The notes under the pieces: model-generated | What the model was told of the DNA's origin: nothing | Seen by the model: only the letters and a program-made list of their open reading frames with translations | The model's database searches: none | Program-made: the position numbers and the translations under genes | Assembly (NCBI GenBank): GCA_037951165.1 | Contig: JBBDHG010000160.1 | Location: 353,501 to 417,500 of the forward strand | DNA from: Lophius americanus | Taxonomy: Eukaryota; Chordata; Actinopteri; Lophiiformes; Lophiidae | Length of the DNA: 64,000 bases | Reading direction: 5' to 3' | Shown here: positions 36,701 to 48,700 of the stretch, in pieces | Layout of the letters: each line of letters opens with the position of its first letter | How positions within the stretch are numbered: position 1 is the first letter of the stretch

Positions 36701-39700
36701 TATGTTTTCTAGTTGCAGAAATGAATAAGATGAGGTCCACATAGAACCTGAGGTTACGCAGAGCTTTAACTTCGAAGTCTGGCCCCTCATTGATTATGAG
36801 ATCGATCAAGAATACATGAACAGACATAATGCAAGTTTTTGCAACACAAATCACCAACTTTAAATTCACAGGCTTATAGGGGTTTGTAGTGGCTTTAAAA
36901 CGTGTTTTTTTACTCCTAATTGATGTTTCTGATTGATTATGAAACTTTGGAACTTCACGTCAAAATCAAAAGAAAGTATTTGTATAGCATGTTGGAGAAA
37001 CCACAGCGAGTTTTGCTGAAGGGGTACGACCGATAAAGATAAAAACACAAATTAAAGGAGTAAAGGACTAATCAGATAATCAATTAAGTTAAAATTATGC
37101 AGGATAAAAGGTTAACAGAAAATGCAATTAGCATTTTAAAAAAACATTAAATAAAGTGTACAGAGTGTGTGCACAAGTGTACACAAGGGAAAAGAAGGTG
37201 CTTTTTTTTAACTGAACGGCTCTGCAACCCTTACTAGCATTGATTAAAAATACCAGAGGTTGGGGGTTGCCACTGCAAACTGCCGGTCACCTCTGGATCT
37301 TAATTTAGACCGAGATATGTCTAAGAACATCTGGTTTATAGAAGTAAGACGGTGATTACCCATTTAAAGCCTTATACAAGCAAGAAAACTTTCAAATCTA
37401 GTTGCTACTGAACAGGAAGCCAGTGGAGAGAACCAATACTGGTTATGTGATCCTGTTTGTTTGTTCCAGTTAGTAGGTGAGCAGCTGTGTTCTGTACAAA
37501 CTGCAGACAGCGCAGGTATGGGTGAACAACAACAGCAACAGCAACATACAGGGAGTTATAGTAGTCTATATGCGAGGTGAGAAAGGCATGAATGATCGTC
37601 TCGAGATCGTTGGGAGAGTGTTAGGCCTTAATGCTGGCTCATCAAACGATGTCAAACAATAGTAACATTTCTATTTTATCCAGACATTTTATTACAGCGT
37701 CATTTCTGACAATTCATTTTAATTGTGGTTAAATCCCATCAATGCCAGCAGACAATCATGTAATAATCAGTGTGAAATCCGAGTAGTCTTTATCATCATT
37801 ATCAATGGCTACAATGAAATTTTGCTTTGGATTCTCTTCAGTGCAGAAAAAAAGAATAAATAAATACAAGACTGAAATAAATACATTTTTTCCAGACGGT
37901 AGCAGTAAAAGAGGAAGTTGCCAGTGGGTGTTGTCCTCCTAAAGATGCTGCTGGATTTCCTCCTCGGTCTGCTCACAGTTTTAGGAGCTTAATCCAGACA
38001 ATACACTGAGCCACCATCACCACATGATAGAGGCTTTGTGCTCTGCAGCTGTACAGCTGGTGTACCACGCAGTTATGCAGTTAGTCAGGATGCTTAACCT
38101 TCTCAGGATGGTGCTCCTGTAGAAGTTAAGCAGCTTTTCGGGGCCAGTTTCAACTTCCTGAGGAAGTAGAGTCTTATTTAGGCGGATCTTCTTTTTTTAA
38201 ACTAGTTGTGAAATGTTTCAGGTCTGTGTCTGCTGTTTTGATTCAAAGGAACCTTAGATTTGTGTTTTGTTTTACTTGATTTATATATTTAGTTATGAGG
38301 CACCATTCAGCCCTACTACTGTGGCATAGAGGCATTCGAGAGAGAACGAGAACGCGATAACGAGAGAGCGATAACGAGAGAGCGAGAACGAGAGAGCGAG
38401 AACGAGAGAGCGAGAACGAGAGAACGAGAGAGAGCGAGAACGAGAGAGAGCGAGAACGAGAGAGAGCGAGAACGAGAGAGAGCGAGAACGAGAGAGAGCG
38501 AGAACGAGAGAGAGCGAGAACGAGAGAGAACGAGAGAGAACGAGCGAGAACGAGAGTGCGAGTGAGAACGAGAGAGCGAGCGAGAACGAGAGAGCGAGCG
38601 AGAACGAGAGAGCGAGCGAGAACGAGAGCGAGCGAGCGAGAACGAGAGCGAGCGAGAACGAGAGCGAGCGAGAACGAGAACGAGAGCGAGCGAGAACGAG
38701 AGAGAGAGAGAGCGAGAACGAGAGAGAGAGCGAGAACGAGAGAGAGAGCGAGAACGAGAGAGAGAGCGAGAACGAGAGAGAGAGCGAGAACACTCTGACT
38801 GGAGGCATGTCACAGTTAGTAATAATTGATATGATGATAATTTGAAATGACCACCATTTTTTTTATCATTGTCAAACTTACCTCCAATCGTCATCTGTCT
38901 ATTTCATGACTTTCGAAAATCTCAATTTATTTTGGATCACAAATAATTATCGGCTCAAAATCATGATCATGACAAACCTACCTGACAGGCAGGCACCATA
39001 TTGTGCGTGTGATCTTTTCCCTTTGTTTGAATAAAATAGGTCAGGAGCAAATGTACATGGTAAGCTCACCATCAAATTTCTTACCATGAATGATCAAACT
39101 TAGTTTTGAGAACTTTTTTTAATATCTCAAGAATTAATGTTTTATGCTTCCCATAAATTGTAGCTACTGTTGGCTCTTAGAATCTGGTCTCAAAAATAGC
39201 ATTAAAGCTTCACACAGCCTCAAAAGAGTCTTTATCTTCATAATGAATTGTTGTTTTTTTGTGTGCACGTGTAGCCGTGGTCGTCTCTTTTAAGAAACTG
39301 GAACAGCCTTGCTGTCACACACCCTGGTTACATGGCATTCCTAACCTACGACGAGGTCAAGGCTCGACTGCACAGATTCATCCACAAACCTGGCAGGTGA
39401 GACACACAAATGTGTTCTTAGAAACCTGAAATACATGGAACTACAGAAATAAAAACATCACCTCCCCGCGATTTTAAATGTTGCATATAAGTGGGAAAGT
39501 CAAGAGTCACATTCCTGGCTACACTAATAATCCCATTATTGTATCTGAGCACTGCTGGTATGTTCTGTTGGCTGAGGTTTTCATCTCTTCCTCTCAGTTA
39601 CATCTTCAGGCTCAGCTGCACTCGGCTCGGCCAGTGGGCGATCGGCTACGTGACAGCTGACGGGAACATACTGCAGACCATCCCCCATAACAAACCACTC

Positions 39701-42700
39701 TTCCAAGCCCTCATTGATGGATACAGAGAGGGATTGTGAGTCCCACCACACTGCACTTTCAATGCACCAATTTATGCATTTTAGGTTACACTTTTTTTTT
39801 AAAGTTTATTCATGCCTCAGAGAATGAGTTAAAATGCAGAATTCACGAAACCCTAAAAGCTGAAGGCTACAGTCTGATCATCGTACCAAAGATGAAAACA
39901 GGTACTTTTCTTTTAGTTTAGGTCAAAAGTGAACAACTATATTTTCATTTGAACATATCAGTACAGCAATTTAAGGAGTCGACCCTTTCCTTATCATGCT
40001 TTCTTGAAATATTTTTTGAATATCACCCGTCCCTCCACTTATGCTCCTAAAGGCAGCTGTGAGGAGTTTTCTAGTTTGCTCTTGTGTGGTGCACAGCAGC
40101 TGTTTTCACCATTAAGGAGAGTTTCAATTGATTATATGACACAAAAGGTCAAAAATGAAATAAAAAAAAAACCTCTTGCAAATTAAGCTCTTTTATTTAT
40201 ATATTAAAAGAACGTTCACTTGATATTTAGGTTTCCTATAGCAGTGAATTTTTCTGTTGCAACCTATTGTGATATTTTGTGTCATTATGATACGTATTGC
40301 AAGAGGTGCATCATGTATTCACTATATTTAGAATATTTTCATATCCTGTTTTGTGATTCACTTATCCAAAATTACAACAGGGGATTTTTTCACTCTTAGT
40401 CAAATTAAAAATAAAAAGAATACTTACATAAAAATAAATTATGCGATCTTAATTACTAACTTGCAATTTGTTTTTATGACCATTTAAAGTTTTAAATCAT
40501 CTCAGTAGCAGATTCAACACAGTTTAACAGCAGAAACTACACTATAGGACATCTGATCGCTAATCCCTCAGTGATTGTTGACTGGTTTCCACAAGTACAC
40601 AAAGTTATCACGCGTTTATTTCAACGCGTTTACCCTCATCTGTCCTGGAGGACCATATTATTATTATTATCATTATTATACGATATGTAATTATTGAATT
40701 GATAAAGTTTATTTTGGGTATTTAATTCAGGCAAATGTTCATTTCCAGTTACCAACATGCTTAATTTGATATCTACAGAATTATATTGGATTCACTGGAT
40801 AAGTATTTTTTTACCCTTTTTTTTCTGAATAAACAAGAGAATCAATTAATGAATTTGGAAACACAGCCATGTTTTAGCTCGTATTTTTCTAGTTCCATTG
40901 TGACTTTATTACTCAAAGACAGTTTACAGTTATTAGTTTGTTTGCTTTAAATCAACACTGCTGTATTTCTCCAGAATCAGTTGAACCCATGTGACCTTTG
41001 TTCCCTGATACAAGGTGTTGCATCTGAAATATATTAAGGCTACTTGGTGACTCAAAAGACAGTCAGACAATTGTTGAAAATACAAATATCTTTTGTCTAT
41101 TTTTTCTGGCTTAATTTTTGCCTTAATTTGTTCAAACAGGACTTTTTTTTCTCAGATGAATGCAATACATTGCTGTAGATAATGTTTCATTGTCCTGCAC
41201 AAACGAAACCCATGATGACGTCTGTCTTCTAATAATTGTTATCACAAGGAGCATTTCCTGCTTGGTGTTACATATTTTCTGATCCAGTGCATTTAACAGA
41301 ACTCCAAATTCAACAGTTAACAATCCTTTGACCCAAAATCTGTAATTATTAACCTTTAATTAATTCATTATCCTCCACACAGATACACAACTAAAGAAGG
41401 TCGGTCATTTTTTTTCTTGACCTATCACAGTGCTTTAACTCTGTTGTTGACGACTGTTTTTTTTTAAAAATTTTATCTACTGGGTCACCATGGGTGAACT
41501 TTAAACCAGAATGTTGTCATAGTCATTAAAGTCCTGTAAAATTGGTCACCACCATTTTAATACATGAGGATTGTATCTGGATGTTGGAGTGTTGGCAAAC
41601 TATTAAGTAACACATAATCCCTCACACATTGTACAACTTCTAAATATAGAGCCAGCAATTAGTGGATTATAGATGATCAACAGTTTAAACATGCCATCCA
41701 GCTGAGGAGGGCCTTCTAAATCTTAAGGCTGTTGTAATCAACATATATATCATAATATCATATATAAAGGGGTGAATTAACAAATATGGAGGACTTACAT
41801 ACCTAACCATGATCTTCTCTAGCTAAACTTCGATCTGTGGAAAAAAAAACAAATGCACATCAAGCAGAACCTCAGTAACTTTAGAGAGTAAACCAAAAAT
41901 GGTTTATCACAGGTATCTGTGATAGATTTCACAATAAGTCCTCTAATATGTGATACAAGTACCAAACGTTACATTGACATAGAGAGTCTAGCTGCAGACC
42001 AACAACTGCTGTAACAGACAACCACCTCAAAGAGCCGTTGACTTTGTCAATTTCTTCTGGATTTGTTGATCTGACCATAAACACAGTTTTCAGCGGGAGA
42101 TATGAGGAAAGGCCTCCAGCAGCGATAGCCAACACTGTCAGTCCATCCTACAAAAATCTTAGACTCACAAGAGCGGGAGGGTGACTGCGACCATTACAAT
42201 GTTACTTTTGGTTATTCTGTGTTTGTTTACGCATGCTGTCGTTCTGTAGCTATTTATTCCCAGATGGCCGTGCGCAAAACCCAGACCTAACAGGCCTTTG
42301 TGAACCGTCACCCCAGGACCACATCAAAGTTACTCAGGTTTGTTAGGGTTTATTTCTTCAATGTAAACCAGTGTACCTCATGCTTTTACCTCAGGAGAAT
42401 GGTTTTCAGTACAAGGTAAGCATTCATGTCATTAGGAGTGTCACAGCTATTACATAATTATCTGATCGCAGTTATTTTAATTATCTTCAATATTTTTCAT
42501 AATTGAAGATAATTGTTAAATGGTCTGATGTAATAGAAGTTTCAGATTTTTTCTTTATAGCCAAGTTGTTTTCCACTGTTTGCTCCAGCATTAATGATTT
42601 CATCTGTTATTATTCTAGCATTTGGTTTATAAATGTTAATATCTAATGAAGCCTGACTAATATATATACACACAATATATATAGACTTCAGTTCTGCTTG

Positions 42701-45700
42701 CAAACACGGCTGTACATAAGGCATCAAAACTTAATTGTTAATTGTTGTGTCCCCGCTCGCTCTTTCACTCCTGCAGGAGCAATATGAGCTGTACTGTGAG
42801 ATGGGCTCCACGTTCCAGCTTTGTAAGATCTGCACAGAAAACGACAAGGATGTGAAGATCGAGCCCTGCAGACACCTGATGTGCACTTCTTGTCTGACTG
42901 CCTGGCAGGTAAGGCTGCATAACCACGATTAAATTCTGCGCTGCAGAAAGGAAGCCCATCGTTATTTTGATCATTGCTAGCATTTGAGCCTTGAAAGGAA
43001 CCTTACCGAGGACAAAAGCACATGCTGACCAGGTGCTAGCACCTTCTTTCCCTTATGAAAGGATTACTTGAAAGATGTTGTCCATGCAGAGGCAGATGTA
43101 AATGATTTTTTCTCTAATAGTGTCTGTTTTATAAACAAAACGTTCTTCTTTACATCCTCTGCGTGTGTTTATCAGGAATCGGAGGGTCAAGGTTGCCCAT
43201 TTTGCCGCTGTGAAATTAAAGGCACAGAGCCCATTGTGGTAGACCCCTTCCACCCGAAGGCCAGTGGGGCTTCCTTTGCTGGCTTCCAGGGTTCCAATAG
43301 GGCAGAAGCAGCCTGCAACGATGAGGAAGAAGACGATCGCCTGGAGGACCAGCATCTTGTCATGAGCAGGCTGGCTTGTTCCAAGGCAAGAACACTTCAA
43401 ATCTTGACTTGACAGACACTCACATGATCCGATTCAGTCTCAGAAGTTTGGGATCACTTCAGGCAGCAGACTGGACTGCTCTGGACTAAATTGGCTCTTG
43501 TAGATCAGTCTGTTTTATTTGTTTGTAGTTGTGGCATTTGATCTCCTTGATTTTGTGCCGTTCAACATCTCTAAATGTGTGTTTGTTTATATGAGTGCAG
43601 GTAGAGCGCCCACCTTCTCCAGTGTCTCAGCTGCCTCCAGTGCCCCCCCGACTGGACCTCCTGCAGCAGAGACCTTGCAGCTCTCACAGTGCACAGAGTC
43701 AGGGAGCCACAGCCAAGGTTGGTGTGTGTTTGCGTGTGGATTAGGAATTAAGGGTAGAAATAAAGGATACGTTCATATTTTTATATTTATTTTTTAAGTA
43801 TTTAATATATGTAATGTATTTTTCTACATACCTTTAGTGAATGCCTTTAATGTTAATTTTCACGATAGTTTCTGAGGTGCATGTGTAACATAGTGTGGAC
43901 GGGTATGGCAGAAAAATACGACTATAGGCTGCTTTTCACCATTTATTTTCTACTGTAGAACATAAAATCGCCCATTGAAAGCTCTTTTTCTCCGTAACTC
44001 TGCACCCTAAGTAATGCCTCTGAACCTTTGAGCATCTTTCTTGAAATACATTTGAATCCCTGAGCAACGACCTACATTGTAAGGGGAAATGGAAGCGACG
44101 TAAAAAAACCCACAACTTATTAAAGAGAATAAAGTTGTTTAATTAGTTTTAGGAATGTGTTAAAAGGGACATATATAAAGAGGTGAATTATGCAAATATG
44201 CAAATAGGTGCAAATTAACCAAAAGAGGACTTAAATAAACCTAGCTAGATAACAAAGGACTATGATCTTCTCTACCTAAACTTCGATCTGTGGGAAAAAA
44301 AGAAAAGCACGTCAAGCAGTACCCCAGTTACTTGAGAGAATAAACTAAAAATAAATTAGGCGCATATATCAGTGATAAATTTCACAATAAGTCATCTAAT
44401 ATGTGTTACAAGTACCAAAAGTTACATCGACATAGAGAATCTAGCTGCAGACCAAAACCTGCTGGGACAGACAGCCACCTCAAAGAGCCGTTGAATTTGT
44501 CCTTTTCCACTGGATTTGTTGATCCGACCATGAAAACAGTTTTCAGCGGGAGAGACGCGGAACGGCCGCCAGCAACGGATGCTAGTGACGTAGAAGAGAC
44601 AACACTGTCAATCTATCCTACAGAATCCTTATAAACGATTATACTCACAGGATGGGAAGGGTGAGTGTGACCATGACAATATAAGTAGAGACACTTTTTG
44701 GACCTCACCTCTAATTAACGAAGCACTGGCTTTCCAAAAGGCGTCAACATCTGTCTTGAAAACACTCCACCGACAATAAATGATACCCTCAAACCCATAA
44801 AAAAAAGTCATTACACAATAAGTAAATCTCACACATGCCATTTGGCAGCTGGAATGTTTAAGTGCTGTTTCTGTGCTGGTTAATAACACCGCCATCTTTT
44901 CCCACCTCCACACCAGATGGCTGCTACACACCGAGACAAGCCTCTACCTCTTCCCCCAGCCCTCAGAGAGCTCCCCCCTCCTCCTCCTCCAGAGCGCCCC
45001 TCCATGCTAGGCCAAGACTCCAGGCTCCAGAGGAGACCCCTGCCCTCCACTCCTGACCAACCGGCCTGGGCATCCAACTACATGGTCCCACGCCCTGTAA
45101 GCAAGGCACTGCCATCCCAGTCCTCCATCCCTCAGAGCAACGGAACCATGGGAGAGGGCAGCAAACCCCAGGCAGCTACTAACGCTGTCTACTGCCTGGC
45201 AACAAGGTACAACGTTCTGCTACTGATAAGGTGCAGCTGTTGGTTTGTAAACGATTAGAGCGCTGAGGATGAGGATGAGGTTACAGAATTTGCTGCAGTA
45301 ATTTAAATTTGTAACTTCAGATCTTGCCAAAAAAAAAGTGACCGGATGTTTCACCCACAAATGGAAACAATTTAGACACTTCCATAATGCGTTCTATTTC
45401 CTACATATGGTTAGATCTCTACCAGCGTCGGCATTGCTGAACGGCGAGAAGCCTTCGTCTGACTGTGAGGAGAATGAGTACATGAGTCCCACCTCTCTAC
45501 CCGCCACTGGTGCACCCTGGGTGATAACAGGATCCTTGGTGCCTCCGCCACCGGGCCAAGTCAACCACCGCAATGATATCAGGTAAACAGGAGAACAAGC
45601 AGTGATGAAGGAGCCCCCCGGAGCGGTTTATGGACTTATAATGATGATGGTGATTTTATTAAAATGGTTCAGTGTGAAGATGGAACCTTGGTTTAAGATT

Positions 45701-48700
45701 TTAGAATCTGTTTACGATTAAATGTGTCCACTCCACTGGAGGAACCAAACAATCAAAAAAAGAACAGGAAGCAGTTTTTCTCTTGGTAAGGGGGTATCAA
45801 GAAGTTGCCTCCTTAAGTCTGATTAGAGAATATTAAGAAACAAAAATGCCCTTTTTGCTACATCTGTATCGACAAGGAGACAGATTTGTTAAGAAGAGCA
45901 GTGGTGGACCTTTGCTGTTGAAGATGTGCAGGCCTTCATCAGTATATGAGGAGGGAGGCCACTCAGATGAATATATAAAAAATGTGCACCAGAACTAAGC
46001 AGGCCTGTAGATGTATCAGCATCTACATAAACGTGGATTGTCTTCACAGCTGAACACAGTACAGAGAAGTATTAAGATTACGTATATGCTTAGTAACCAA
46101 GTCTAAAACACTGAGGGTACTTCGATGTGTGAGATACAATTTATGGACTCAGACATGATGGATGGTAGAAGCACAGATCAATAAAAATATCCAATTCGAT
46201 ATAGCAGAATTTTCGACCCACACCATTATGGCCAAGAGGATTATCCTGGTTATTTTTACGACACAAATATTTATCACAATCTCATTTGTTTAATGAACAG
46301 TGTGTCTTTGTGAGGTGGATGAATCTGGTGACGTGCTGCACAGGGTCGGCGTCAGGGAAGGCCCAGTTGATGATGGGTGAATCACATAGACGACCTCCTT
46401 CTGCTCTCTCCAGTTGTATGTCAGTGATTTCTTCCAACATGTGGAGGTGTGAAGAGTCTGGAAACACCTGACTTGCACTTATTGGTGCTGTACCATACCT
46501 TTATCAGACAGTCATCCTTAAGAGGATGAGCAAAGTAGAGCATAGTTTCTGATGACAGAGCAACAAAGAAACGTTTCCCAGCACTGAAGCTCTTAAAAGC
46601 CCCAGACAAACAGGAAGGCAGCAGATGTGCAGCAGATGACGGAGCTCTCACTTTAGCCATAATGGACTTCAAGCTCAACTGGAACTTAAAAAACATATAC
46701 CAGTTTTGTGTCAGTGTAAACAGAAAACCTAAAATGACTCGCACACCTGGTTGCATTAAAAGTAATACAGGTGTAACAAATCCTGGCAAAAACTACTTAC
46801 CTGTCCGGCGGTAGCAAATAATTCCCCGTCAGGAGAGAACTTCATTAAACTGACTGGAGAAGATGTCCTTCAAGCAGAAATTCAAATCCCAGAATATTTT
46901 ATTCAATGCTAGTCAAATCTATATTCTCAAATATTAAAACAATGTGTTTCATTATTTTGAACAGTAATGGAACATAACCAACAATGTTAAAAAAAAATAA
47001 GTATATTAACTGGAAATATTAACATTTTTCCACAGGCAGCATTGTGCAGGAAATAGTGCTAATTAGTGGTTTGTGGAACATTTGATATGGTGTGCAGTGC
47101 AGTATTGTGTGGGTGGAGCCCCCGTTATAAATGTCAACATTTAGCTCTAAGTAGTGATCAAATTAAAAATTTGATTAATTGTTCAGCCTTAACGGAAGCA
47201 AAGACATGTTCCTTTTGACTCATCTATTTTTCCTGTATGTAATAAGTGGGGCCTTCATTACCCACAGTGCAGCTCAACTGCCGGAATGATGTCTGCCTCC
47301 ATTGTGACCTTGACTAAATGTAGCAGAATTGAGAGCTCAAGTCTCGGAAACGGACAGGATATGGTTTCTAATCTGATTTGTTACTTCTTAGAAAAATTGG
47401 ATTTTAATCGTCAGAATTCAGTAATGACAGATACATTAAATCCATTTCATTTAGACTCAGTTCAACAATCAATGTAATTGCAAGATATCCTGTGTTTATA
47501 TGTGAGCATTACTTCCTTGTAAAAAAACAAACACCCATTGACGAAGAAAAACATAATTACGTAATTAAACGTAACGTAATTAAATAAAGTATAATCTCAT
47601 GTTCCTCCATTTGAATATAATATTATATGCATCCAAAAACACGTATTTGGTCATGTCTATATAAGCAATTAAACTTAAATGATTCGTTTAAAATGATACA
47701 AAGTTATATGAAGTACAAGAAAAGGAGGATGTGAAAGACAAATAATCTCTACTTCTCAAGATACCATGTTATACTTGTTTGTTTTTAAGCCCTGCCTTCG
47801 ATAATTTTTACACTATAAAACAAAATTCTATACATTTTGAAGATCAAAATAGCCTTTAAACACCACATCAACTCCGCAGCAGTATATGTGGAGAAATAAT
47901 TATTTTTATCCCCCTGGGGGCGATAGGCAAAAAATAGATAAATCCGCTTTATTTAACTACCTTTGTCTGACGTTAGAATATTTCTTTGTAGGAAGGAAGT
48001 GAAGACAGTTCTTGCCTACTGGATATAATTTGCAAACAATAATAAATCAAGCTTTAAATTTTAATTGTGTGAACTACAAAACGGTAACATTGTTGAGTTT
48101 ATGCATAATATGCCTCTTGAAAGGCAGTACAATTAGTGGCATTAATATTCGAGTGTCTCCAATGATATTTTCTAACACGGACGGAAACATGCAGATTAGA
48201 AAGAAATTTCTCAAGGTGTGTTTTCTTAAGGTGTGAACTGGTGTGACCTTTATTTAATTTAATGCAGGAAAGTGTTTGAAACCCCAACACATTTAGTTTT
48301 TTCTTAATCCTCCAACATAAAGAATGAGAAGATGTAGTCATTGGAATGTACACAGCATATCCTCCAAACTGGTGTTTACCACTAGTGCCATTAAACTTAA
48401 TAGGTACACACACACTTTAGTTGTGTGACACAGCTGTGCCTTGATTTGTGTAAACTCTCTGCATTTCATCTGGTTCCCATGAAAACTTGTTGCGGCTCTG
48501 AAGGGTGACCCTCTTTTCTGGAGCGTCTTGTGCAAACTATATAAATATATTTACTATGATAAATTGTTTTATCTTTTAATTCTTTTGAATTTTCCACAAA
48601 TTTCGATTTCGGCGAGACGATTTCTACGAATCGTATCTTCTTTTTTTTTATTTTTGTCTTTTTTTTTAAATGGTGATTGTATCTGGCACTGAAGGTTGGT

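Noticed and set aside
38293..38894. Frames of 171 and 192 codons on the minus strand and 80 on the plus strand
   Set aside because: They consist of translated GA-rich minisatellite; open frames on both strands are a consequence of the repeat.
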